This document shows, one piece after another, positions 1-8,078 of a stretch of DNA of 64,000 nt. Below the pieces are notes generated by a model that was not told where the DNA came from, did no database searches, and worked only from the letters and a program-made list of their open reading frames with translations. This DNA is from Gimesia algae. Lineage in GTDB: Bacteria; Planctomycetota; Planctomycetia; Planctomycetales; Planctomycetaceae. How positions within the stretch are numbered: position 1 is the stretch's first letter; each line of letters begins with the position of its first letter. The stretch spans positions 5,059,357 through 5,123,356 of the forward strand of contig NZ_CP036343.1 of assembly GCF_007746795.1 (NCBI RefSeq). The letters run 5' to 3'. Both the position numbers and the translations under genes were made by a program.

Positions 1-1098
1 GGCAAAAATGAAGTTATCTGTCTAAATCCCAAGAATCAGCCTTATCTCCTCTCCAAGTTTGTCGCAGAGACCAGCGCAGGAATTCCAGTTCTGAAAAAAG
101 ATGTGGACCTAACACGGGGAATCTGGGTAGAAGGTCGTGCCTATGACAAGGCCTCCGGTAAACCAGTACGAGGGGGGCGCGTCCACTACTTTGCATTCAA
201 TGACAATCCTTTCCTGCAACCGGTTAAAAAGAGTTTAGCGCATCTCACAACCCACTACAAACTCCAATCCGACGGCACCTATCGCATTCCTGCTCTTCCG
301 GGGCCTGGTATTGTGGCGGTGATGGCCGACGATCACGAGCAATACCAGCGAGGCAAGGGCGCGGAGAATATCAAAGGCAAAAAATATCAACAGATGAACG
401 CCTTTTATACAGTGCCTTATCTGTTGATCGTTTCAAACTTTCACTTCATGGCGGAAGTCAATCCCGCGGAAGACGCGAAATCAGTTCAGCTCGACTTCCC
501 GTTCGACTCGGGACGAACGTTGCAGATAAAAGTGATAACGCAGGACGGCAAAGCGGTTCAGAATGGAAATTACGTTGGACTGATGGAAGAATTTCCGAGT
601 TGGCATGGCTTCAGCAATGGACAGCTGGAAATCAGGGGGTATCGCCCTGAACAACCACGGCGAGTGCAAGCCATCGATCCGGAACGCAAGCAGGTCGGCT
701 ATCTATTAATCGATGAGAAAGATCCGTCTGATTTGAAAATCACCCTGGAACCCTGGGCTGAAATCACCGGTCGTCTCGTTGACGAATTCGGCATTCCCCA
801 AGCCAATATCATGCTTTCCGACTCCTTCTCGGTGTTAAAAAACGATCCGAACGTCGCATTGTTGCCTCCCAATCCTGAACAAAAATCGGGGGGATCAACT
901 AAATATGTCACAGATAAAAACGGAAGGTTCATGATCAGAGGCTTGATCCCCGGAATTAAATACAGTGCTTATGCCAGAGAACTACGTAAAAACGGCACCA
1001 GTTTCTCACTGGGCGATCTTGTGAACGGGGATCCTCTCCAACCGGGTGAAGTACGTGACCTCGGAGACATCCAATTCAATCCCGCGGGAGCCGAGTGA
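1..1098 (+). CDS. Carboxypeptidase-regulatory-like domain protein, C-terminal part (5' end outside window)
   Basis: The frame is open from the first base, with a GTG at 103 but no convincing start, so this is the C-terminal 365 residues of a longer protein. It reads as consecutive beta-sandwich modules: phrases such as VEGRAYDKASGKPVRGG and GRLVDEFGIPQANIML match the carboxypeptidase regulatory-like (CarboxypepD_reg) fold, and the last module has the usual DKNGRFMIRGLIPG closing strand. Planctomycetes often place such modules in large secreted or membrane-anchored proteins. The stop TGA overlaps the ATG of the downstream DUF1800 gene by one base, suggesting translational coupling. The role is unknown; binding or structural function outside the cytoplasm is inference. 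Confidence 0.7.
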   Translation, partial: GKNEVICLNPKNQPYLLSKFVAETSAGIPVLKKDVDLTRGIWVEGRAYDKASGKPVRGGRVHYFAFNDNPFLQPVKKSLAHLTTHYKLQSDGTYRIPALPGPGIVAVMADDHEQYQRGKGAENIKGKKYQQMNAFYTVPYLLIVSNFHFMAEVNPAEDAKSVQLDFPFDSGRTLQIKVITQDGKAVQNGNYVGLMEEFPSWHGFSNGQLEIRGYRPEQPRRVQAIDPERKQVGYLLIDEKDPSDLKITLEPWAEITGRLVDEFGIPQANIMLSDSFSVLKNDPNVALLPPNPEQKSGGSTKYVTDKNGRFMIRGLIPGIKYSAYARELRKNGTSFSLGDLVNGDPLQPGEVRDLGDIQFNPAGAE

Positions 1099-2498
1099 TG
1101 GAACTTTTCATTCAGGCAGCGAAGCCTGATCATTCAATCCGCTGGCGTGAGTATCGACCGACTAAAAAAACGCCATGGAATCTGCGGCGTGTGGTCCACC
1201 TGCATCGGCGGGCCGGGTTTGCGGCAACGTGGAATGAGCTCCAACGTGATCTGCAGGAAGGCCCCCAGTCGAGCATTGACCGCATGTTAAACGGAACGAC
1301 GCGCGAGAAAACATATTTTGATGATTTCGAACGTATGTCTGCCAGCATCGCGAAGGCCGCCGTTCGATCAAATCAGCCTGATCGCCTGAAAGCGTGGTGG
1401 CTGTTTCGGATGCTGTTCACGACCGATCCATTAACGGAAAAACTGACGCTGCTCTGGCACAATCATTTTGCCACCAGTAATCAAAAATTGGAAGACCTGT
1501 CACTGATGAGACAGCAAAACGATCTGTTCCGCAGCCTGGCACGGGCGCCGTTTGGCAAACTGCTCACCGCGGTCCTGCACGACCCGGCGATGCTGCTCTG
1601 GCTGGATGCGCCCTCCAATCACAAAGGGCGCCCCAACGAAAACCTGGCACGCGAATTAATGGAACTGTTTACGCTGGGTATCGGCAACTACAACGAAACC
1701 GATGTCAAAGCAGCAGCCAGGGCGCTGACCGGCTGGACAGTGATCGATGACCGGTTCTCATTTCGTGCAGCACAACACGATGCCGGTCAAAAGACAATTC
1801 TTAATCAACGCCGTGCCTGGAAAGGTGACGAACTCGTTGAATTACTGTTGGACCAACGTGCCACCGCAGAGCGTCTGGCAGGACGCTTATGCCAACTTTT
1901 TCTCGGCGAAGGAGTCGCGCAGTCGGAAGACATCAAGGCTCTGGCCGAAGGGCTGCAGGCACACGATCTGGATATCGAGTGGGGAACAGAAACCATTCTG
2001 CGGAGTGAACTTTTCTTTGCCGACCAGAATATTCGTCAGAGTGTGGCAGGGCCGGCTGAGTTGATCATCGGCGCGACGCGCGCTTTGGAACTGGTTGATC
2101 CGCCACCGCAAACCATGATTCTGGCAGACTGGATGCGCAAACTGGGCCAGGATCTGTTTTATCCCCCCAATGTCGGCGGCTGGAACGGCGGCAGAGACTG
2201 GTTGAGAACCAGTGCCCTCATCAGCAGGACCAACTTCGCCGCGGGACTTGCTCGCGGCCAGTTTTCCGCAACGCAGACACCTCCGGACTGGTCCGGCTTT
2301 GCCGCAAAACAGAGACGCTCCAGTACTCCCGAAGATTTCGTGGCGTTTCTGGCTGAGTTACTGTTTGGTGGTGAACCCGCTCCCGGCTGGATCGAAGGCA
2401 TCGCTAAACGCATTTCGTCAAATTCCCATTCTCGCGATGAGGTGCTGCAACAGGCCGTCGCTAACATACTCGCATCACCCGAGGCACAACTCAACTGA
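1098..2498 (+). CDS. DUF1800 family protein
   Basis: A 466-residue protein of the DUF1800 family. Family-like segments are visible: the N-terminal RRVVHLHRRAGFAAT region, LTEKLTLLWHNHFATS, NENLARELMELFTLGIGNY followed by DVKAAARALTGWT, and FYPPNVGGWNGG near residue 355. DUF1800 proteins are usually encoded next to DUF1501 proteins, and this one is followed 11 bp later by a DUF1501 gene. Biochemical function is not established for the family. I chose the ATG at 1098, which overlaps the previous stop, rather than the GTG at 1095. No clear signal peptide is seen, which is a little unusual because the partner carries a Tat-like signal. Confidence 0.85.
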   Translation: MELFIQAAKPDHSIRWREYRPTKKTPWNLRRVVHLHRRAGFAATWNELQRDLQEGPQSSIDRMLNGTTREKTYFDDFERMSASIAKAAVRSNQPDRLKAWWLFRMLFTTDPLTEKLTLLWHNHFATSNQKLEDLSLMRQQNDLFRSLARAPFGKLLTAVLHDPAMLLWLDAPSNHKGRPNENLARELMELFTLGIGNYNETDVKAAARALTGWTVIDDRFSFRAAQHDAGQKTILNQRRAWKGDELVELLLDQRATAERLAGRLCQLFLGEGVAQSEDIKALAEGLQAHDLDIEWGTETILRSELFFADQNIRQSVAGPAELIIGATRALELVDPPPQTMILADWMRKLGQDLFYPPNVGGWNGGRDWLRTSALISRTNFAAGLARGQFSATQTPPDWSGFAAKQRRSSTPEDFVAFLAELLFGGEPAPGWIEGIAKRISSNSHSRDEVLQQAVANILASPEAQLN

Positions 2499-2509
2499 AG
2501 GAGTCCTCT

Positions 2510-3721
2510 ATGTTGACACGTCGCCAGTTTCTCGACACTTCATTCCAGTCAACGTCGATCCTCTCGCTCGCTTCCTCGGTTCCCTGCTTTCTCACACGAT
2601 CACTGCAAGCCGCCGAGAAAAAAAAGAAAAACGGGCGAATCCTGGTGGTGATCGAACTCAACGGCGGCAACGATGGCCTGAATACAGTCGTCCCCTTCAA
2701 AGATGATAATTACCAAAAGTACCGAAAAACATTAGGCATTTCGGAATCAAAGGTTCTGAAGTTGAATCCGGAAATTGGCTTACACCCAGCCATGAAAGAT
2801 GCTGCCAGACTGGTGGAAGATGGACGCCTGGCGATTGTACAGGGCGTCGGCTATCCCAACCCGAATCGCTCTCACTTCGAGAGTAGGGGGATCTGGCAGT
2901 CAGCACAGCTCAACCCTAAAGCGCACGGCGGTTACGGCTGGCTCGGTCGTGCCCTTGATCAGAATTCAAATCGGGTTCAAACATTCGCCGATTCCATTTG
3001 TCTGGGTGACGTTGATCCTCCGCAGGCCCTTCGAGGACGTCAGGCCACCCCATCGACAATTAAAAACCTCGCTGAACTGAAATTTGATTTGCAATCTATC
3101 GACGCCGAAGTTGATTCTGACAAAAACACGACAGACGACCTGCTGCAGTTCGTTCGCCGCCGGACAGTGGATGCGCGCGCCACCGTCGAGCGCTTAAATA
3201 AAGTGAAAAACACCGGTTCGACAAAGACACGTTACCCGAATAATGGTCTGCCAAACCGGCTGAAAGAGATCGCCCGGCTGATCCGAGCCGAACTGGAACC
3301 GCGCGTTTATTACACGGTTCAAGCGGGTTACGACACGCATATCAATCAGGAATTCGATCATTATCGACGCCTTTCAGAATTCAGCGGCGCACTGAGCGCG
3401 TTCCTCAACGATCTGCGTGACTCCCAACTGGACGACCGCGTGCTCGTGCTGGTCTTTAGTGAATTCGGACGGCGTGTTGCCGAAAATGATTCCCAGGGAA
3501 CCGATCACGGCACCGCTGGTCCCGTCTTTCTGGCAAGCCCTTCCGTCGAAGCAGGACTGCACGGCCCTGCTCCGGATCTGTCCGATCTACAAGACGGCGA
3601 TCTCAAAATGACAACTGATTTCCGCAGTGTTTATGCCACGATTCTCTCAAAGTGGCTCGACATCAATCCGCAATCATGTCTGCAGGGACACTTTCCCTTG
3701 ATCGATTTCTTGCCTTCCTAA
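2510..3721 (+). CDS. DUF1501 family protein with Tat signal
   Basis: A 403-residue DUF1501 protein. The N-terminus carries a twin-arginine motif (RRQF, residues 4-7) and a hydrophobic stretch ending near LQAAEKKKK, indicating Tat export. Family features include ELNGGNDGLNTVVPF near residue 50, SRGIWQSA, and a C-terminal VFSEFGRR segment followed by GTDHGTAGPVF, where sulfatase/phosphatase-like folds carry metal ligands. The family belongs to the alkaline-phosphatase-like superfamily by fold and its substrate is unknown. A GAAGGAG-type ribosome site precedes the ATG. It forms an operon-like unit with the upstream DUF1800 gene. A second DUF1501 gene lies at the other end of the window. Confidence 0.88.
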   Translation: MLTRRQFLDTSFQSTSILSLASSVPCFLTRSLQAAEKKKKNGRILVVIELNGGNDGLNTVVPFKDDNYQKYRKTLGISESKVLKLNPEIGLHPAMKDAARLVEDGRLAIVQGVGYPNPNRSHFESRGIWQSAQLNPKAHGGYGWLGRALDQNSNRVQTFADSICLGDVDPPQALRGRQATPSTIKNLAELKFDLQSIDAEVDSDKNTTDDLLQFVRRRTVDARATVERLNKVKNTGSTKTRYPNNGLPNRLKEIARLIRAELEPRVYYTVQAGYDTHINQEFDHYRRLSEFSGALSAFLNDLRDSQLDDRVLVLVFSEFGRRVAENDSQGTDHGTAGPVFLASPSVEAGLHGPAPDLSDLQDGDLKMTTDFRSVYATILSKWLDINPQSCLQGHFPLIDFLPS

Positions 3722-3790
3722 TCACACAGTGAGCGTCTTCTTTTTATCACTCACACCATAACGGCCGCAATCGCCGTTCCGCTCAGATTA

Positions 3791-3819
3791 TTGTACTGAT
3801 AGAATGACACTGTTATACA
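3791..3819 (+). promoter_or_regulatory. Candidate sigma70-like promoter for the amidotransferase gene
   Basis: TTGTAC (3791-3796) and TATACA (3814-3819) are separated by 17 bp and lie about 50 bp upstream of the ATG at 3872. The match to the -35/-10 consensus is only partial, so this is a suggestion from position and spacing. Confidence 0.3.
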
Positions 3820-3871
3820 TTGTTCATTTTAGCACAATATCTCTGCACCAGATTATCGGAAAGCGTTTCCC

Positions 3872-4690
3872 ATGTGTCGCTGGCTAGCCTATTCCGGTCC
3901 CTCGCTTCGACTGAGCGATGTTCTGACCCGCCCTAATCATTCATTGATCGATCAGAGTCGTCATGCCACACAGAATGTCGAAAGCCTGAACGGCGATGGA
4001 TTCGGCGTTGGCTGGTATGGGGACGACCCAACGCCGGGCGTCTATCGTGACACACACCCCGCCTGGAATGATTCGAACTTCCTGCATCTGGCCGAACATA
4101 TTCATGCGGGTCTGTTTCTTTCTCATGTACGGGCCTCAACAGGCACGCCGGTCCAGAACACCAACTGCCATCCCTTCAACTACCAGAACTGGCTCTTTCA
4201 ACATAATGGCTCGATCCCCGAATTTCATTCACTGAAACGCCAACTGCTGTTTGACGTCGATCCGGGTCTATTTCTGGCGATAGAAGGTTCCACTGATTCG
4301 GAACTTCTGTTTTACCTGGCGTTGACATTCGGGTTAAAAGACAATGCCCCCAAAGCCCTCGCCAGAACAATCGGTCATGTCGAACAGGCCCGTCAGTCAG
4401 CCGGGATCGAAGGAGCCATCTATTTCAGTGCCTGTGTTTCGGACGGAGAACGGATCTGGGCAGTACGCTATTCGAGCAATTCCCAGTCCCGCACACTCTA
4501 TCATAGCAGCCACCTGAGAGCATTACATGACTTGGACGGGACCTATGCGATCCTCCCCGATGATGCGGTCATCGTCGTCTCGGAGCCGCTGGACGATTTA
4601 ACCCACCACTGGATGTCAGTTCCCGAGTCATCACTTCTGACCATAGAATCGGGATCTGCCACTGTCACCGCGTTTAGCCCGAAAAGATAA
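3872..4690 (+). CDS. Class II glutamine amidotransferase (YafJ/EgtC-like)
   Basis: A 272-residue Ntn-type amidotransferase. It begins MCRWLAYSGP, so removal of Met exposes Cys2 as the N-terminal nucleophile, as in YafJ/EgtC-type enzymes. Further family signatures are NGDGFGVGWYG (near residues 47-57), LSHVRASTGTPVQNTNCHPF (near 91-110) and FQHNGSIPEF, which contribute the glutamine-binding and oxyanion residues. The family hydrolyses glutamine or related gamma-glutamyl amides; no synthase domain or ergothioneine genes are nearby, so the physiological substrate is open. The protein should be cytoplasmic. Six bases separate it from the DUF1697 gene, suggesting cotranscription. Confidence 0.88.
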   Translation: MCRWLAYSGPSLRLSDVLTRPNHSLIDQSRHATQNVESLNGDGFGVGWYGDDPTPGVYRDTHPAWNDSNFLHLAEHIHAGLFLSHVRASTGTPVQNTNCHPFNYQNWLFQHNGSIPEFHSLKRQLLFDVDPGLFLAIEGSTDSELLFYLALTFGLKDNAPKALARTIGHVEQARQSAGIEGAIYFSACVSDGERIWAVRYSSNSQSRTLYHSSHLRALHDLDGTYAILPDDAVIVVSEPLDDLTHHWMSVPESSLLTIESGSATVTAFSPKR

Positions 4691-4696
4691 AGAGTA

Positions 4697-5248
4697 ATGA
4701 AAGAAACTTCGGTGAATACGTTTATTGCATTATTACGCGGAATCAACGTCGGTGGAAATAATCGCCTGCCGATGAAAGAACTGACCACACTGCTGGAAGA
4801 ACTGGGATATCAGTCGATCCAGACCTATATCCAGAGCGGCAATGTGATTTTTCAATCCCGAAAAAAACAGACCGTTAAAATGGTAAAAGAGATCAGCGCC
4901 CGCATCGGGGAAACGCAGGGCTTTGAACCCCACATCTTATTACTGGAGAAAGGGGACTTACAATCAGCGATTGATCACAATCCTTTCCCGGTCAACGATG
5001 GCAAAGCCTTACATTTTTTCTTTCTGGATTCCGTTCCCCGCAAACCGGATCTGGAAAAGCTGCAGGCACTGCAAGTAAAATCGGAACGATTTCATCTGCA
5101 GGACAAGGTCTTCTACCTGCATGCACCGGACGGCATTGGTCGCTCCAAACTGGCAGCAAAAGTAGAATCATGTCTGGGTGTCCCCGTCACCGCCAGAAAC
5201 TGGAACACTGTGAGTAAACTCGACAGCATGATTCAGGAGTCGCATTGA
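4697..5248 (+). CDS. DUF1697 domain-containing protein
   Basis: A 183-residue protein matching the DUF1697 family over its whole length: the N-terminal FIALLRGINVGGNNRLPMKEL, followed by LEELGYQSIQTYIQSGNVIF, and a C-terminal RNWNTVSKLDSMI are characteristic. These small cytoplasmic proteins have no established function. The start is the first ATG after the amidotransferase stop, with an AAGAG-like ribosome site overlapping the upstream stop. Translation probably depends on the upstream gene. Confidence 0.88.
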   Translation: MKETSVNTFIALLRGINVGGNNRLPMKELTTLLEELGYQSIQTYIQSGNVIFQSRKKQTVKMVKEISARIGETQGFEPHILLLEKGDLQSAIDHNPFPVNDGKALHFFFLDSVPRKPDLEKLQALQVKSERFHLQDKVFYLHAPDGIGRSKLAAKVESCLGVPVTARNWNTVSKLDSMIQESH

Positions 5249-5287
5249 ACCGAACTGATTTCTCTCTATGCAGAGAAAACTGATAAA

Positions 5288-5324
5288 ACAGAAAAGCCGT
5301 TTACCCTGCATTCGGCTCTTCTGT
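5288..5324 (-). terminator. Hairpin terminator between convergent genes
   Basis: A strong stem pairs ACAGAA-A-AGCCG (5288-5299) with CGGCT-C-TTCTGT (5313-5324), with one mismatch and a 13-nt loop. On the minus strand the stem runs into a T-rich stretch (TTCTGTTTTATC), as expected for termination of the gene at 5354-5827. A smaller stem (TTCTCT/AGAGAA) just upstream may serve the plus-strand DUF1697 gene. Confidence 0.6.
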
Positions 5325-5353
5325 GATAAGGAATTCGACTGCTGTAATGTGCC

Positions 5354-5827
5354 TCAGTTACGTCCCACGGCCCGCATTACCGCTTCAAGCTGGTCATGTT
5401 GTTTACGTGTGCCATTCATTAATACGAATACCTGATCCTTGCGCTCAATCTGATCGACAAAATTGGGCGGAAACACAAGTCTCTGTTTATCATAGTCGGC
5501 CATCCTCGGTTCGGCTTCCGTGACAACCAGTTTAAAGGGAGTTGCGATTTGAAACACCTTAATGGCTTCAGTAAATGATTCTGCCTGCTGTCCGGTCTCG
5601 AAATAATAGGCTCTGATCGAAGATTCGACTCCCCAGATGACGAGTCTTGCATCTGCGATCTGGGGTTGATGATACGCACTCGTCCCCGGTTTCGCTTTCG
5701 ATTCATCAGATGTTTCCGAGTCTGTCCGGGCCTGCAGCAGACCTGTCAGCAGGACTATCCCACCAATGGTCAGTACAACCTGCATTAATCGAAGCCTGCC
5801 ATACCTGGTTCTATTGTTAGCGACCAT
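5354..5827 (-). CDS. Small secreted or anchored protein homologous to the C-terminus of the adjacent M56 protease
   Basis: A 157-residue protein with an N-terminal hydrophobic segment (LMQVVLTIGGIVLLTGLL, residues about 14-31) preceded by basic residues, so it is a signal-anchor or secreted protein. Its C-terminal ~95 residues align with the last ~95 residues of the M56 protease encoded upstream: compare SSIRAYYFETGQQAESF with TSSRAYYFKTVQAAETF, and VFVLMNGTRKQHDQLEAVM with YVLLQGTREDHSRLEKVM. The domain has no name that I recognise. It lies downstream of M56 on the same strand (about 150 bp), so it is probably in the same regulon. Duplication of the M56 tail as a free module is the simplest reading. 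Confidence 0.7.
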   Translation of the reverse strand: MVANNRTRYGRLRLMQVVLTIGGIVLLTGLLQARTDSETSDESKAKPGTSAYHQPQIADARLVIWGVESSIRAYYFETGQQAESFTEAIKVFQIATPFKLVVTEAEPRMADYDKQRLVFPPNFVDQIERKDQVFVLMNGTRKQHDQLEAVMRAVGRN

Positions 5828-5980
5828 CTCTGCTCTCCTCTGATCATAGTAAGATGAACTCCATCAGGCCCCAACCCAGGAAACCTGTTTTCCCTTAAAG
5901 TCTTAGCAACGTCTTTCTCTACTTAGATCCTGTACAACACAACCGACAGAAAACGCGATGATTATTTCTGTCGTTTGAAC

Positions 5981-7450
5981 TTACTTCGTTTCCAGCGCAC
6001 TCATCACTTTCTCCAGCCGTGAGTGATCTTCTCGCGTGCCTTGCAATAACACATACTTGTCGCCGTCGAGTTCAAGATTTTTTGCGATGTTAGCTGGCAT
6101 GATAAAAATCCGTTTATCCTGATCGGTAAGCATGGGTTTTGTATCCGAAACTTCTACTTTGAACTGATCTGCAAGCTGAAATGTTTTCACCAGCTTTGCG
6201 AACGTTTCAGCGGCCTGGACGGTCTTAAAATAATAAGCTCTGCTTGATGTTTTACTGCCCGACCAGGAAATCAACTTTACATTTGGAATCGTCGGTAAAT
6301 TAGCAGACCCGGTATTGGGCGTATCGGACTCTTCTTTCTCCAGCTGCCTGTTTTCCGGAAGAGTTTCGTTTGGAGATTGCTCGACTGCAACCTGATTACC
6401 GGAGACGCGCTTCTGATCAGCCTGAACCGGGACCAACATCAACGCAAGCAGGCCGAGGCAAACTATTGCCCCACGATGTGAACGGGTTAAAGTTGTTTTG
6501 ACACGAGAACTGGCAACCATGGTAATTCTCCTCTCCAAAGAACGGGATTCGATAAACTGTGTTCCCCAGACTGGCAACACAGATTTCTCATGAACAGCAT
6601 AGTCAACGGCAGCCAGTAATGTTCTGGCGTATGACTGGCGAGAACCGGATGTCTTGTCGATCGCAAACGCATCACAACAGGTTTCAGCCGCAATAAACAT
6701 TTCCCGACGTGCGAGCCAGGCAATGGGATTCCACCAGAACAGACTAATGACGCCATAGGCCAGCAGGCTGGGGAGATAATCTTTACGGACCAGATGTCCG
6801 ATTTCATGGGCCAGAATCTGTCGCAACTGTTCCTCACTTAAGGTCTCTGCTAATGCGCGTGGCAGAATGATCGTGGTACGTCGGAACCCTACCCACAACA
6901 TCGGAGAGCAGACCGTATTGACCACAACCAGTTCGGGTGCTTTTAAGAGCTGACAGGACTTACAGACACTCTGCAGCATCGCTGTGAGGCGTTGTTCCGG
7001 TTCAGCAAAATGGGCTGATATTTTTTTCAATCGGTACTGTTGAACAACCGCTAAAACAGCGAAAATCCACGTCACAAAAAGGCTCAGACAGAGGAGCGCT
7101 TTGGAAATCATTAAACCACCATGATTCCAGTCGCTGCTGTGCGTTCTTTGATGAACTGAGAACTCTGCAGATTCAACTAAAACAGGAGCGACCTGCTCCT
7201 CCGCAGTGCGATCACTTTCTGCCATCGGTGGTAACGCGGTCCTGGTTGGCTGTTCCGTCTGCATTGCCGGCAGTAATGGAACCACAAACAGTGGGGGCGT
7301 CACGAACTTCAATAATACCAGCATCCAGAGACCATGCCGTAATGCCGGTCGTTCATGTAGACAGCGGGTTGCCCCCAGCAGAGATAACATTAACGATGCT
7401 GCGGTCACGAACACCAGATTCCAGAGTAGACAGTACAATAGATAATTCAT
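5981..7450 (-). CDS. M56 family (BlaR1/MecR1-type) membrane metalloprotease with C-terminal periplasmic domain
   Basis: A 489-residue peptidase M56 protein. Transmembrane segments lie near residues 1-25, 35-60 and 115-140; the zinc motif HEIGH sits near residue 213, with the glutamate-containing AAETCCDAF downstream, as in BlaR1/MecR1 antirepressors. A further hydrophobic helix near residue 320 leads to a linker and a ~95-residue C-terminal domain replacing the penicillin-binding sensor of BlaR1. Upstream, a BlaI-type repressor gene is separated by a 92-bp-type palindromic repeat. In the known paradigm the protease inactivates the repressor on signal; the signal here is unknown. GAGGAG 8-13 bases upstream of the ATG, at the edge of the repeat, supports the start. 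Confidence 0.88.
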   Translation of the reverse strand: MNYLLYCLLWNLVFVTAASLMLSLLGATRCLHERPALRHGLWMLVLLKFVTPPLFVVPLLPAMQTEQPTRTALPPMAESDRTAEEQVAPVLVESAEFSVHQRTHSSDWNHGGLMISKALLCLSLFVTWIFAVLAVVQQYRLKKISAHFAEPEQRLTAMLQSVCKSCQLLKAPELVVVNTVCSPMLWVGFRRTTIILPRALAETLSEEQLRQILAHEIGHLVRKDYLPSLLAYGVISLFWWNPIAWLARREMFIAAETCCDAFAIDKTSGSRQSYARTLLAAVDYAVHEKSVLPVWGTQFIESRSLERRITMVASSRVKTTLTRSHRGAIVCLGLLALMLVPVQADQKRVSGNQVAVEQSPNETLPENRQLEKEESDTPNTGSANLPTIPNVKLISWSGSKTSSRAYYFKTVQAAETFAKLVKTFQLADQFKVEVSDTKPMLTDQDKRIFIMPANIAKNLELDGDKYVLLQGTREDHSRLEKVMSALETK

Positions 7451-7461
7451 CGTAACGCTCC

Positions 7462-7557
7462 TCTAGAGCGCATCACATTTAACCATAGCGTCTCCCAATC
7501 TATTATACTCGGTCCAAACGGCCCTGGAGACGCGACAGTAAAACTGGACACAGTCTA
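7462..7557 (-). repeat. 92-bp-type palindromic repeat, single copy between blaI-like and M56 genes
   Basis: Read on the minus strand this block is nearly identical to the units tandemly repeated at 18684-18963: it starts TAGACTGTGTCCAG, contains the inner arms CGCGTCTC and GAGACGCTA and ends CTCTAGA. It fills almost the entire gap between the two genes. Its first three bases are the TAG stop codon of the BlaI-type gene and its other end touches the Shine-Dalgarno sequence of the M56 gene. Probably a non-autonomous mobile or REP/MITE-like element; the mechanism is not visible. Confidence 0.9.
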
Positions 7558-7944
7558 GTCTTTGATATCTTTTATGATTTTCTCAATTGAAGCACGTTGT
7601 TTGTCGCTCAATTTGGCCTGGTCTACGAGTGAGAGCAGCATCGGTGCGAGCGAACCACCAAAGTGACTATGCGCCATTTTCTTTAACTGCAGCCCCACAA
7701 ACTCCTGGCGATCCAGAACGGCTGCAAAACGATGAGCAAAACCACTCTTATCAACGGTCACCAGACCTTTCTCCATCAGACGGTCCAGAAAACTCTTCAC
7801 CCCGCCATGCAGTGAATGTTCGTGGCGGCCGTACAGCTTCAGTACGATTTCCCTTACGGAAATACCTTCCGGATTTGCCCACAGTATTTCCAGTACGGAC
7901 AACTCCGTATCAGTCACATCAATATCGATTTCATTTTCAGGCAT
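7555..7944 (-). CDS. BlaI/MecI/CopY family transcriptional repressor
   Basis: A winged-helix repressor of 129 residues from the ATG at 7944, which is preceded by GGAGCGGG at good spacing; a longer reading from 7995 would place the start inside the operator region. The family-typical segment TDTELSVLEILWANPEGISVREIV is followed by SLHGGVKSFLDRLMEKGLVTV as the recognition helix and wing, and the C-terminus carries the dimerisation helices. BlaI-type proteins bind dyads in their own promoter and are inactivated by the paired M56 protease, encoded immediately downstream. The TAG stop lies in the first three bases of an inserted palindromic repeat, so the natural C-terminus may have been altered by the insertion. 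Confidence 0.87.
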   Translation of the reverse strand: MPENEIDIDVTDTELSVLEILWANPEGISVREIVLKLYGRHEHSLHGGVKSFLDRLMEKGLVTVDKSGFAHRFAAVLDRQEFVGLQLKKMAHSHFGGSLAPMLLSLVDQAKLSDKQRASIEKIIKDIKD

Positions 7945-7997
7945 TTCCCGCTCCAGCTGTTTGTAGTGAGAAGAGAGTTTCAACCTCTCATTCATTC

Positions 7998-8033
7998 TGC
8001 ATTAGATGTTAATGCATTTTGCATGAGAGTCAA
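7998..8033 (-). promoter_or_regulatory. Candidate autoregulated promoter with operator dyads upstream of the first blaI-like gene
   Basis: On the minus strand, TTGACT (8028-8033) is followed 16 bp later by TAACAT (8006-8011). Overlapping this core are two dyads: TGCATTA-n5-TAATGCA (7998-8016) and ATGCA-n3-TGCAT (8012-8024). BlaI-family repressors bind such dyads at the promoters they control. The 5' untranslated leader would run to the ATG at 7944. Confidence 0.5.
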
Positions 8034-8078
8034 CCACAATCTGAAATAATATTTTTTTTAATTCTCAACCGCACAGCG

